DNA of 24,623 nt from CAYGUI01 sp964353115 (lineage in GTDB: Bacteria > Pseudomonadota > Gammaproteobacteria > JAGOUU01). The notes beneath the pieces were generated by a model that saw only the letters and a list, made by a program, of their open reading frames with translations, was not told the DNA's origin and did not search any database. Every line of letters begins with the position of its first letter. Positions within the stretch are counted from its first letter, which is position 1. The position numbers were made by a program, and so were the translations under genes. The stretch spans positions 1-24,623 of the forward strand of contig CAYGUI010000019.1 in the NCBI GenBank assembly GCA_964353115.1, written 5' to 3'. Below are positions 6,328-14,563 of the stretch, one piece after another.

Positions 6328-7119
6328 ATGGAACCGAAGCTACAAACCGCAATAGCAGCTGCTCGCAAAGCAGGGCGAATCATAACAAAATATTACGATG
6401 ACAGACAAGGCATTGATATTACCGAAAAAGGCCTTAATGACTTCGCCTCTAACGTTGATAATTTAGCGCAAGATGCTATTGTATATACTTTGCAAAAAGC
6501 CTACCCTGATGATGGGATTATCGCTGAAGAATCCTTTGTTGATTTAAAAGGTGATAATACTTGGATTATTGATCCACTTGATGGAACTCGTAATTTTATT
6601 AATGGATTACCTCATTTTTGTATTTCTATTGCATTGCATCATAAAAATAGAATTGTTTTAGGACTAGTTTATGATCCTTTAAAAAACGAACTTTTTACTG
6701 CTCTTGATGGTAAAGGCGCACAGCTTGATCATAAAAGAATACGCATAAATAAAGAAAAGCAGCTTAAAAATGCTTTAATTGGTACAGGATTTCCAACTCG
6801 ACACCCTGATATATTAGAAAATTATCTTCAATCTTTTAATAAAATGCTGCCTAAAGTTTCTGATATACGACGTCCTGGTGCTGCCGCTCTTGAATTAGCA
6901 TATGTGGCTTGTGGCCGCTTAGATGGTTATTGGGAGCCGAGATTGAAAATATGGGATATTGCTGCTGGAATGATCTTAATTAAAGAAGCTGGCGGCATAA
7001 GCAGTGATTTTAATGCTCATGATAATCTTCTTGATAAAAATGATATAACTAAAGACTATGATATAGCTGCAGGAAATTTACAGTTATATAAAGAAATTAT
7101 TAAGACTCTAAAGCAATAA
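6328..7119 (+). CDS. suhB: Inositol-1-monophosphatase family protein (SuhB type)
   Basis: Mg-dependent, Li-sensitive phosphatase fold; in E. coli SuhB also acts in rRNA antitermination complexes and ribosome assembly. The 263-residue product (E. coli 267) has the metal-binding sets: IIAEES with Glu67/Glu68, DPLDGT (82-87), and IWDIAAG with Asp210, followed by EAGGISSDF. The RRPGAAALELAYVACGRLDG segment (181-200) closely matches SuhB rather than CysQ. Residue 88 is Arg (GTRNF) where E. coli has Thr; this does not touch a metal ligand. The start MEPKLQTAIAAARKAG aligns with the E. coli N-terminus, so ATG 6328 is well supported despite lacking a ribosome-binding site. Its 3' end overlaps hda, tail to tail, by 20 bases. 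Whether it is a metabolic phosphatase or the SuhB transcription factor cannot be decided from sequence. Confidence 0.88.
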   Translation: MEPKLQTAIAAARKAGRIITKYYDDRQGIDITEKGLNDFASNVDNLAQDAIVYTLQKAYPDDGIIAEESFVDLKGDNTWIIDPLDGTRNFINGLPHFCISIALHHKNRIVLGLVYDPLKNELFTALDGKGAQLDHKRIRINKEKQLKNALIGTGFPTRHPDILENYLQSFNKMLPKVSDIRRPGAAALELAYVACGRLDGYWEPRLKIWDIAAGMILIKEAGGISSDFNAHDNLLDKNDITKDYDIAAGNLQLYKEIIKTLKQ

Positions 7120-7804
7120 CCTTTTTGACAAATGGCAAGGTAATTTTTTGCTTTGCAGACAAAGAAGCTTCGTCTAATAAATCCAAAACTTCCACTAATT
7201 TACAAATACTACGAGAATAATTTTTTAGTAGGAAGTTTATCGCGTCTAATGACATAACTAATCCACGATTAACAGCTTTTTGCTCAAGAATATTAATTTT
7301 TGACTCATCAGACAGTTCTTTTATTTGATGCGATAATCCACAAGCAAAACGTGATTGCAAATCAGGAAGGCAAAAATTTAAATTATTATATGGCATAGTT
7401 GCTGAAACAAACAAAGTTGCCCCGCTATCATAGCAACGATTATAAAATTCAAATAATGCTTTCTCCCACTTTATATCACCAGCTATTAGGTGTAAATCAT
7501 CGATGCAAATTAAAAAGCTGTTCTCAAGTTCATCAAAAATATCTACAGAATAATTTATTAGCTCCTTCATTGGCAAATAAACTGCCTGTAAATTCTCTTT
7601 ACAAGCAGCTTTGACCGCCGCCTGCAATAAATGACTTTTCCCCATACCTTCACAGCCAATCAAGTATATTAATGACTCATGAGTGCTATTTTTTTCTATC
7701 ATTTTTTCAATCAAAGTAACAATAAACTCGTTACCCTGTTTATTAAAATTTTCTAAATTAGCATCTTCAAGTAAACCAACAGCTAATGGTAATTGTAAAG
7801 TCAT
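7100..7804 (-). CDS. hda: DnaA regulatory inactivator Hda
   Basis: AAA+ protein that, bound to the DNA-loaded sliding clamp, stimulates ATP hydrolysis by DnaA and so prevents re-initiation of replication. The 234-residue product has a clamp-binding N-terminus (TLQLPL, like E. coli QLSLPL), Walker A GCEGMGKS (50-57), Walker B LICIDD (98-103), sensor-1 region LFVSAT, and the Arg-finger box LPDLQSRF (Arg152). There is no DnaA-type DNA-binding domain, which separates it from DnaA. The start overlaps the stop of the upstream phosphatidyltransferase gene (ATGA), so the two are translationally coupled. Confidence 0.92.
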   Translation of the reverse strand: MTLQLPLAVGLLEDANLENFNKQGNEFIVTLIEKMIEKNSTHESLIYLIGCEGMGKSHLLQAAVKAACKENLQAVYLPMKELINYSVDIFDELENSFLICIDDLHLIAGDIKWEKALFEFYNRCYDSGATLFVSATMPYNNLNFCLPDLQSRFACGLSHQIKELSDESKINILEQKAVNRGLVMSLDAINFLLKNYSRSICKLVEVLDLLDEASLSAKQKITLPFVKKVIALES

Positions 7805-8376
7805 TTTGTTTTTCTCAAAATTTTAATTATAAATACTCCCAAATAACTAAATCCACTGATAAAACAAGATATAAAAGAAATATAAAATATAGAAGTTAAA
7901 AATTGCTCGGGTATTTTAATCCATGCCAAATTTAACAAAATACAGACAACAGTAAATAATAATAATGCCGTATTTAATTTACCAAATAATAATGGTTTAT
8001 TTTTCTTACTAATCATGAAATTTCCAAAAATCACATGAGAAATAATTGCAAATAAAATAATTAAAACATCTCGTAAAATTATCACGAAAAAAAGATAGAA
8101 TGGCATAAAACCATACTTCCACATAAGATAGCAGGAAATAACCAATAATAATTTATCAGCTAAAGGATCTAATATAGCCCCCGCCCCACTTCTTAAATTA
8201 AACCTGCGCGCTAAAATACCATCTAAGCCATCGCTAATGCCCAGAAAAATAAAAATTAACGAAGCTGTTTTGTAATCAGCATTTTGAAAACTTATAACAT
8301 AAGGATATATAAATAAAATACGTAAAAAACTAATTAAATTAGGTATATTACGCCCAATAAACTCTATGCTACCCAT
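7801..8376 (-). CDS. CDP-alcohol phosphatidyltransferase family membrane enzyme
   Basis: A 191-residue integral membrane enzyme with about five to six hydrophobic segments and the complete CDP-alcohol phosphatidyltransferase signature: SDGLDGILAR (48-57), then Gly66, Asp70 and Asp74, giving the D-D-D-D metal/CDP site. Family members join a CDP-linked lipid to an alcohol; this one most resembles PgsA (CDP-diacylglycerol plus glycerol-3-phosphate gives phosphatidylglycerophosphate). It could be another member of the family, and a second pgsA elsewhere would decide. It overlaps the DUF2066 gene by 13 bases and hda by 4, forming a tight operon; the same trio order is, to my knowledge, common in gammaproteobacteria. 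Confidence 0.8.
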   Translation of the reverse strand: MGSIEFIGRNIPNLISFLRILFIYPYVISFQNADYKTASLIFIFLGISDGLDGILARRFNLRSGAGAILDPLADKLLLVISCYLMWKYGFMPFYLFFVIILRDVLIILFAIISHVIFGNFMISKKNKPLLFGKLNTALLLFTVVCILLNLAWIKIPEQFLTSIFYISFISCFISGFSYLGVFIIKILRKTK

Positions 8377-9410
8377 TTATAAACCAATTTAGATTGTTCA
8401 GATTTATCATTATTATTTTTAGCTACACTTAAAAATGAAGATAATCCAAGAGAGTTTTTTAACTTAGCTAGATCACCATGAGCAGTTATTTCTAGATTCA
8501 CCTTACTACCTTGAACATTTTTAACAGCCACATTTTTTACAATACTATTTTTTCTTATATTTTTAATCAAATATTGCAACTTATTATAAGTATCGACGTT
8601 ATTAACTTCAACTGTATAAATATAACTAGCATTTTTATTATTACTAATATATTTTTCCATTAGAAAGTTAGTAATTTTGTCTACACCTTTATTTATAACT
8701 TGCTTTAAATACAAATCTTGTAATGACCAGCTATCTTGCTCATTATTAAATAAAACTGTCCAATCACTGTTCCAAAAACCTAAATCATCTTGATAAATAT
8801 TGATGGCAACAATTACATCTGCCATATAGCTTTTTGATGATTCAAGTAAAGCATCTGTATCTTTATTCCACACCTGATTAATAGATATAGTAGAAGATAT
8901 TGCTAAATCCTCAATTGGAAAAACAAACGGCAATGCGCGCTCTTGAGATTTATGAATAAGATAATTAATATCTTGTAATTTATAATCATTTAGTAACTTT
9001 TCTTGAGTTAATAAAGTCTTTTTATTATCTTCGTTTAAAGCAATCCAATAAATAATTTGCGGACGATTTTCCTGCCATACAGAAAACTCGGAGCTGCGCA
9101 CTAAATTATTTATAGCAGCAGCAGAAAAATCTACTTTAGTAACGTCTTTATTGTATGACGTTTTGATAATATATTTTTTAGGATTCTTTAAGCTAGATTT
9201 TATTATTGGATTTTCAAGTATTATCGTTACCCCAGATACTTTTATTAATACCTGCTCCAACGCTTTTTTAAGAGCTTCATCATCAGATGGTGAAACATTT
9301 GCACTGTAAATATTCTTTACTGATACAGCATAACTATTTGATGTATTTACTATAATTAACATAAAAAATACGGATAATAATAATTCGATAAAATAGTTCC
9401 TTCTGTACAT
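8364..9410 (-). CDS. DUF2066 domain secreted protein
   Basis: A 348-residue exported protein of the DUF2066 family, function unknown. N-terminal signal peptide: MYRRN, hydrophobic core, cleavage after SNSYA at about residue 28. The family's hallmark follows: alternating short helices with KALEQVLIKVSG (about residues 50-61), and later the motif around IIYWIALNE. The rest is polar and Lys/Asn-rich as expected for AT-rich DNA. It is the first gene of the DUF2066-phosphatidyltransferase-hda operon, expressed divergently from mnmA across a 58-base gap. The conserved linkage to hda is the only functional hint; the protein should lie in the periplasm while Hda is cytosolic, so the linkage need not mean interaction. 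Confidence 0.78.
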   Translation of the reverse strand: MYRRNYFIELLLSVFFMLIIVNTSNSYAVSVKNIYSANVSPSDDEALKKALEQVLIKVSGVTIILENPIIKSSLKNPKKYIIKTSYNKDVTKVDFSAAAINNLVRSSEFSVWQENRPQIIYWIALNEDNKKTLLTQEKLLNDYKLQDINYLIHKSQERALPFVFPIEDLAISSTISINQVWNKDTDALLESSKSYMADVIVAINIYQDDLGFWNSDWTVLFNNEQDSWSLQDLYLKQVINKGVDKITNFLMEKYISNNKNASYIYTVEVNNVDTYNKLQYLIKNIRKNSIVKNVAVKNVQGSKVNLEITAHGDLAKLKNSLGLSSFLSVAKNNNDKSEQSKLVYKWVA

Positions 9411-9424
9411 AGCTATTTAATTAG

Positions 9425-9437
9425 ATTATAATTGACG
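9425..9437. promoter_or_regulatory. Divergent promoter elements, DUF2066 operon and mnmA
   Basis: On minus, TATAAT (9430-9425) is a perfect -10 for the DUF2066 operon, with only a weak -35. On plus, TTGACG (9432-9437) is a good -35 for mnmA but the expected -10 near 9453-9460 (TTCTAG/CTAGCA) is poor. The elements nearly touch, so the two polymerases would compete for one site. Confidence 0.4.
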
Positions 9438-9468
9438 GTTTAACTCTAAAGATTCTAGCACAAGATCT

Positions 9469-10536
9469 ATGAATAAAGTAGTTGTCGGTATGTCAGGCGG
9501 TGTGGATTCTTCTGTATCCGCTCTTTTACTTAAAAATCAAGGATATGATGTCACTGGTCTTTTCATGAAAAATTGGGAAGAAGATGACACTGCTGACTAT
9601 TGCAGCGCTAAGGAAGACTTAAAAGACGCAGAAAAAGTATGCGCTAAAATTGGTATTCCGTTACTTACTATGAATTTCGCTGCCGAGTATTGGGACAATG
9701 TTTTTGAGCATTTTTTAGCCGAGCTAAAAGCTGGTCGCACACCTAATCCTGACATATTATGTAACCGCGAAATCAAATTTAAGGCCTTTCTTGACTATGC
9801 TAAGGTGCTAGGTGCTGACTACATAGCAACTGGCCATTATGTCGCAAAATCAGAGCTAAACGGCGCAGCATTTTTACACAAAGGTCATGACGCCAACAAA
9901 GATCAAAGTTATTTTTTATACGCCATATCACAACATGCGCTACAAAAAAGCTTATTTCCCCTCGGAGAGCTTTGCAAAACAGAAGTACGAAGAATAGCGA
10001 CAGAGAATAATTTCATCAACAGCCAAAAAAAAGATAGCACGGGAATTTGCTTTATTGGCGAGAGAAAATTTGCTGACTTTATAAAAAACTATCTTGGCGC
10101 TCAGCCTGGCAATATTATGACAGAGCACGACGAAATTATTGGGCGCCACAATGGTCTGATGTATTATACTATCGGTCAACGCCAAGGATTACACATTGGC
10201 GGTAACGCCAAATATTCTGAATTACCATGGTTTGTATCTGACAAAGATATAAAAAGTAATAATTTAATCGTTGTTCAAGGAAATGATAATCCAAAATTAT
10301 TTAAAAATAATTTGATTTGCTCGCAAGATACTTGGATTAATACAAAACCAATTTTACCTTTTAATTGCACTGCAAAAACCAGATATAGACAGCCAGATCA
10401 AAAATGCTGTATTTCACAACAATCAAATGGAAACTTATTAGTAGAATTTGAAGATGCACAACGCGCAATTACACCAGGACAATCGATAGTATTTTATGAT
10501 AATGATATTTGTCTAGGAGGGGCAATTATAAACTAA
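9469..10536 (+). CDS. mnmA: tRNA-specific 2-thiouridylase MnmA
   Basis: Adds sulfur to uridine 34 of tRNA-Gln, -Lys and -Glu (s2 of mnm5s2U), receiving sulfur through IscS and the Tus relay. The 355-residue product has the PP-loop SGGVDSS (9-15), MKNWEEDD, the catalytic cysteine in NPDILCNREIKF (Cys98), the second cysteine in STGICFIGERKF (Cys194), and ATGHY (120-124). Length is that of the family. Its substrate tRNA-Gln(UUG) is encoded at 2429-2503. The stop shares its last A with the plsC start (TAATG), and the plsC ribosome-binding site is inside the mnmA 3' end. ATG 9469 gives MNKVVVGMSGG, the normal N-terminus; only a weak Shine-Dalgarno precedes it. Confidence 0.96.
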   Translation: MNKVVVGMSGGVDSSVSALLLKNQGYDVTGLFMKNWEEDDTADYCSAKEDLKDAEKVCAKIGIPLLTMNFAAEYWDNVFEHFLAELKAGRTPNPDILCNREIKFKAFLDYAKVLGADYIATGHYVAKSELNGAAFLHKGHDANKDQSYFLYAISQHALQKSLFPLGELCKTEVRRIATENNFINSQKKDSTGICFIGERKFADFIKNYLGAQPGNIMTEHDEIIGRHNGLMYYTIGQRQGLHIGGNAKYSELPWFVSDKDIKSNNLIVVQGNDNPKLFKNNLICSQDTWINTKPILPFNCTAKTRYRQPDQKCCISQQSNGNLLVEFEDAQRAITPGQSIVFYDNDICLGGAIIN

Positions 10537-11225
10537 TGTTTAAATTAATAAGACGAATTCAATATATATTAGCTGTCATAAAACCTAGTCTTTTAGCCTT
10601 ATTTACTACTGGCGGTGGAAAAAAAAATAGAGCTTATTTTAATAAAATTTTTTATCAATACGGATTAAATACCGTAAATATTGGCAAATTAAATATAATT
10701 ATCAACAAGGAAGAAGAATTAAATTTTGAAAAAAATCAGGCTTATATAATTATAAGTAATCATCAAAATTATTTTGATATACCAATATTAACTTACGCTT
10801 TTAAAGGCGAACTTAGATTTTTAGCTAAAAAAGAAATGCGTAAAATTCCTCTTTGGGGACCTGCTATGGCACATTCAGAATTTGTTTTCATTGATCGAAA
10901 AAACCGATCTGAAGCACTAAAATCGTTGGAAAGGGCTAAGGAAATTTTAACTAGCGGCATTAAACTATTAATTTATCCTGAGGGTACTCGCTCAAGAACA
11001 GGAAAATTACAAACATTTAAAAAAGGAGCTTTTCATATGGCAAAAGATATCGATGCCAAAATAATTCCAGTTGCTGTAGTTGGATTAAAATATGGAGAAG
11101 TACCGTATAAAAAAGATATTTTGGTTAATATCGGCAAAACTATTGATTCTAAAGATTTTTCTGATATTAATGAATTAAAAAGTCATGCTGAAAAAGTTGT
11201 TGGAGATCTTTTCAATGCTAATTAA
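10536..11225 (+). CDS. plsC: 1-acyl-sn-glycerol-3-phosphate acyltransferase
   Basis: Acylates lysophosphatidic acid to phosphatidic acid at the inner membrane, feeding CdsA (encoded at 17866-18666). The 229-residue product has an N-terminal hydrophobic/basic anchor (about 1-25), the catalytic block NHQNYFD with His76 and Asp81, FIDRKNR (118-124), and YPEGTRS (147-153), the standard PlsC motif order. I chose ATG 10536, which overlaps the mnmA stop (TAATG); AGGAGG lies at 10515-10520, a longer than usual spacing of about 15 bases. Its 3' end overlaps the convergent putP gene by four bases. Other acyltransferases of the same fold exist, but size and motifs fit PlsC. Confidence 0.85.
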   Translation: MFKLIRRIQYILAVIKPSLLALFTTGGGKKNRAYFNKIFYQYGLNTVNIGKLNIIINKEEELNFEKNQAYIIISNHQNYFDIPILTYAFKGELRFLAKKEMRKIPLWGPAMAHSEFVFIDRKNRSEALKSLERAKEILTSGIKLLIYPEGTRSRTGKLQTFKKGAFHMAKDIDAKIIPVAVVGLKYGEVPYKKDILVNIGKTIDSKDFSDINELKSHAEKVVGDLFNAN

Positions 11226-12691
11226 TAACCCAACTGCTGCTCTGCAGCAGTAATTATCTTTTTAATATCGTTATTAGGTTGATCATCAAAATAGCTAGTT
11301 ATTATTCCAGCAGCCAAGCTTGCAAAAAAACCTGGGATCATTTCATATAAATTAAAAATATTATACGATGACAAATAATTTTGAAAAAACAACCAGGTTA
11401 AGACTACAACTGCTCCTGTTGACATTGCAGCAGCTGCTCCATTTGCGGTAAAACGTGGCCACAAAACTGATAATAATATTACCGGTCCAAATGATGCACC
11501 AAGACCAGCCCATGCATGACTAACTAAACTTAATACTGAGCTTGAACTAAACCAAGCTAGGTATACAGCGATTAATGCCACTGCTGATACTGTCGCTCGA
11601 TCTAAAATTACTAAAAATCTATCTGAAGATTTTCGACCGAGTAATCTATGATAAAAATCTTCGGCAATAATACTTGAGGATAAAATTAACTGTGCTGATA
11701 CTGTGCTTAGGATACACGATAATACAGCTGAAACTAAAATTCCCTCAATCCATGGATTAAATAAATCATTACTTAACACTAAAAAAACTTTTTCAGGATC
11801 GGAAAGTGAATTACCTACAAAATACGCACGCCCAACTAAACCAACAGCAACTGCACCTAGTAAAGATAAAATCATCCATGGAATACAAATTTGACGCCCT
11901 TTTTTTATGGTGTCATCATTTTTAGACGCCATAAAACGTACTAGAATATGTGGCTGACCAAAATACCCTAAGCCCCAAGCTAAATAAGAAACTACTGAAA
12001 TAATAGTTAAATTGTGAACTGGATGTAATAAATTAGGGTTAATAGAATTCAGTGTTGCCGAAACGTGACTAATTCCACCTAATTTAAATAAAACCATAAT
12101 AGGTAAATAAACTAAAGCTATTAGCATCAAAATACCTTGAAACACATCAACCCAGTTTACAGCTAAAAAACCACCTAGTGAAGTATAAGAAACTACTAAA
12201 ATGACCCCTAATAGCAGTGCCGTATGATAATTAATATGGAATATAGATGAAAATAATAAGGCCCCGCTAACAAAGCCAGACGAAACATACAAAGTAAAAA
12301 AAATAAGAATAATAACTGCTGAAATGAGTCGTAAATTTACATTATTAAATCGATTTTCAAGATATGACGATATAGTCAAAGAATCTTTTGCTACTTGGGT
12401 ATATACGCGTATTCTACGTGCTACAAAACGCCAATTAATATAAGCCCCAATTACCAAACCAATTGGAATAATAATTTGAGAAATTCCCAATAGATAAACG
12501 GCACCAGGTAAACCAATCATTAACCAGCCCCCCATATCAGAAGCACCAACTCCAAGAGCCGTGACTATCCCACCTAAACTTCTACCACCTAAGATATACT
12601 CAGAATGACTACTCGTTGATTTATATGCCTTGTAAGCTATTGAAAATATAGCAATAAAGTATAATATGAAAGTAATAACTAATTGTTTCAT
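11222..12691 (-). CDS. putP: Sodium/proline symporter PutP
   Basis: Sodium:solute symporter family. The 489-residue protein has about 13 hydrophobic helices. It follows E. coli PutP closely: YILGGRSLGGIVTALGVGASDMGGW at the start (split here: YILGGRSL at 32-39, then GASDMGGW with the sodium-site Asp), SGFVSGALLF, GWGLGYFGQPHILVRFMA-like region in the middle (GLGYFGQPHIL), AWAGLGASFGP and a C-terminal YEMIPGF. Proline uptake is a likely carbon/nitrogen source or osmolyte route for a host-associated cell. It is the last gene on the minus-strand block, 30 bases after rnhB, and ends against plsC. Not part of the usual LPS-BAM cluster, so the link to rnhB is lineage-specific. Substrate is inferred from similarity. 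Confidence 0.88.
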   Translation of the reverse strand: MKQLVITFILYFIAIFSIAYKAYKSTSSHSEYILGGRSLGGIVTALGVGASDMGGWLMIGLPGAVYLLGISQIIIPIGLVIGAYINWRFVARRIRVYTQVAKDSLTISSYLENRFNNVNLRLISAVIILIFFTLYVSSGFVSGALLFSSIFHINYHTALLLGVILVVSYTSLGGFLAVNWVDVFQGILMLIALVYLPIMVLFKLGGISHVSATLNSINPNLLHPVHNLTIISVVSYLAWGLGYFGQPHILVRFMASKNDDTIKKGRQICIPWMILSLLGAVAVGLVGRAYFVGNSLSDPEKVFLVLSNDLFNPWIEGILVSAVLSCILSTVSAQLILSSSIIAEDFYHRLLGRKSSDRFLVILDRATVSAVALIAVYLAWFSSSSVLSLVSHAWAGLGASFGPVILLSVLWPRFTANGAAAAMSTGAVVVLTWLFFQNYLSSYNIFNLYEMIPGFFASLAAGIITSYFDDQPNNDIKKIITAAEQQLGY

Positions 12692-12721
12692 ATAGAATAT
12701 AGTTGAATAAAACGATATATT

Positions 12722-13291
12722 TTACCTAATATATTTGATAGGTGCAAAGCTTTTTCTATGTAACTCACAAATGCCGTAATTATTTATAGCATCTAAATGT
12801 TCGCGAGTTCCATAACCCTTATGTTTAGCAAAATTATACCTAGGATATTTTAAATGAGCTTCATGCATTTCTCGATCACGCGTAACTTTAGCTAAAATAG
12901 ATGCTGCGCTAATAACAGGCTCTATATTATCGCCTTGTATAATAGCTCGCGCTGGAATAGTTAAGCCACGAGGAATGTGAATACCATCAATTAAAATTTC
13001 TGTTGGCTTAATTTTCAAGTTTTCAATTGCACGTCGCATGGCTAATAACGTCGCTTGCAAAATATTTATTTGATCTATTTCTTCTGGTGTTGCAAAACCA
13101 ATAGCATAACTTAGAGATTTACTAATAATTTCTTGATAAATCTTTTCACGTTTTTTCTCAGATAATTTTTTAGAATCTTTTAGATCATTAATATCAATTT
13201 TATTTTCTTCAAAAATAACAGCGGCAGCAACAACATTTCCAGCTAATGGCCCTCTTCCGACCTCATCTACTCCTGCTATATAACGTGACAT
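12722..13291 (-). CDS. rnhB: Ribonuclease HII
   Basis: Cuts RNA in RNA/DNA hybrids and initiates removal of misincorporated ribonucleotides. The 189-residue protein begins IAGVDEVGRGPLAG with catalytic Asp9 and Glu10, carries Asp102 in LIDGIHIP and the conserved ASILAKVTRD block (130-139, Asp139), then KGYGTREH (158-165). Size matches the family. The start codon overlaps the lpxA stop (TAATG). In most gammaproteobacteria lpxB stands between lpxA and rnhB; it is absent here. Confidence 0.95.
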   Translation of the reverse strand: MSRYIAGVDEVGRGPLAGNVVAAAVIFEENKIDINDLKDSKKLSEKKREKIYQEIISKSLSYAIGFATPEEIDQINILQATLLAMRRAIENLKIKPTEILIDGIHIPRGLTIPARAIIQGDNIEPVISAASILAKVTRDREMHEAHLKYPRYNFAKHKGYGTREHLDAINNYGICELHRKSFAPIKYIR

Positions 13292-14115
13292 TAAGCGATC
13301 TCTCGCGCTTCTTCTTTATTTTTATTATAACTAGAGCGCAAAATTCCACGGACGCTAGAATTTAAAAAATTTATAATATTTCTTACCTCAGCAAACTCTA
13401 AAGCGAGCGGCTCCAGGTTCTTTATTTTATTTTCTAAAAGATTAGAACTTCTAAAAATTATTTTATAGGCTTCTCGTAAGGCTCTTAATGTTTCACGTGA
13501 AAATCCACGACGCTTTAATCCTTCAATATTAAGACCACGAGTTGTAGTCTCAGATCCAGCAACTAAGGTATAAGGAAGTATATCTTTAACGATTGCAGCT
13601 CTACCACTTAAAAAACTATGCGCTCCTAAATGACAAAATTGATGAACAAGAACCATTCCAGATAAAATAGCATAATCTTGCACTTTTACATGACCCGCTA
13701 ATTGCACGCCATTTGACATAATTATATTATTACCAAGCTTACAATCATGAGCAACATGAGAATATGCCATAATCAAATTATTATCACCTACAACCGTTCT
13801 TCCATCTTCGCTATCAGTAACAAAACCACGATTGATTGTCACATATTCTCTAATACAATTATTTTCACCTATTAAAACGCTGCCATCAGGATATAAATCA
13901 CGTTTTAATGCTTGTGCCTCCCCACCTATAACAGCATGAGAATGTATTTTTGTATTACGACCTATTTTTGTATTGCCTTCGATAACAACATGAGAACCAA
14001 TGACACAACCAGACTCAATCTCAACATTTGGTCCAATAATAGACCAAGGGCCAATTTTTACATCATTAGATATTTTTGCATTACTATCAACAATAAATTC
14101 CGTTTTATTTATCAT
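13291..14115 (-). CDS. lpxA: UDP-N-acetylglucosamine acyltransferase LpxA
   Basis: First step of lipid A synthesis: transfers a 3-hydroxyacyl chain from ACP to UDP-GlcNAc. The 274-residue protein is a left-handed beta-helix built from hexapeptide repeats (about residues 8-190), with catalytic His in SHVAHDCKLGNN (His123), the VHQFCHLGAHSF block, TRGLNIEGLKRRGFS, and a C-terminal helical domain about ten residues longer than in E. coli. It follows fabZ by four bases and overlaps rnhB by one. Presence with lpxD shows the cell makes lipid A; lpxB must be elsewhere. Confidence 0.95.
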   Translation of the reverse strand: MINKTEFIVDSNAKISNDVKIGPWSIIGPNVEIESGCVIGSHVVIEGNTKIGRNTKIHSHAVIGGEAQALKRDLYPDGSVLIGENNCIREYVTINRGFVTDSEDGRTVVGDNNLIMAYSHVAHDCKLGNNIIMSNGVQLAGHVKVQDYAILSGMVLVHQFCHLGAHSFLSGRAAIVKDILPYTLVAGSETTTRGLNIEGLKRRGFSRETLRALREAYKIIFRSSNLLENKIKNLEPLALEFAEVRNIINFLNSSVRGILRSSYNKNKEEAREIA

Positions 14116-14119
14116 AGTA

Positions 14120-14563
14120 TTATATTTCCATTAAGGCACAAGTAAGATTAGCGCTACATGCTAACTCATCATTAACTGTAGCTGAACAATTTAACTTCCA
14201 AATATTACGTTTTTGATTAGTTATTTCAGAGCGTAATATTAATTGATCACCCGGCATAACCATTTTTTTGAATTTTACATTGTCAATACCAGCAAAAATA
14301 GCGTAATGGGTTTTCATTTCTTCGGCTGTTAACTCCGGAAGAGTTAATAAACCACTTGCTTGAGCCATAGCTTCCAGTTGTAAAACTCCTGGCATAACAG
14401 GCTTTTCAGGAAAATGGCCTTGAAAAAAAGGCTCATTAATAGTTACATTTTTAAGTGCTACAATATATTTTCCTGCCTCACGTTCTAACACCCTATCAAC
14501 TAGTAAAAAAGGATACCTATGAGGTAAATATTTTAATACTTCTGCTATATTAAACTGTTTCAT
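14120..14563 (-). CDS. fabZ: 3-hydroxyacyl-[ACP] dehydratase FabZ
   Basis: Dehydrates 3-hydroxyacyl-ACP in fatty acid elongation; competes with LpxA/LpxD for the same hydroxyacyl-ACP pool. The 147-residue hot-dog fold protein has LPHRYPFLLVDRV (13-25) and the active-site helix GHFPEKPVMPGVLQLEAMAQ with catalytic His50 and Glu64. Its start lies inside the lpxD 3' end (14-base overlap) and its stop is four bases before lpxA, so lpxD-fabZ-lpxA are one coupled unit, as in most Gram-negatives. Confidence 0.96.
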   Translation of the reverse strand: MKQFNIAEVLKYLPHRYPFLLVDRVLEREAGKYIVALKNVTINEPFFQGHFPEKPVMPGVLQLEAMAQASGLLTLPELTAEEMKTHYAIFAGIDNVKFKKMVMPGDQLILRSEITNQKRNIWKLNCSATVNDELACSANLTCALMEI

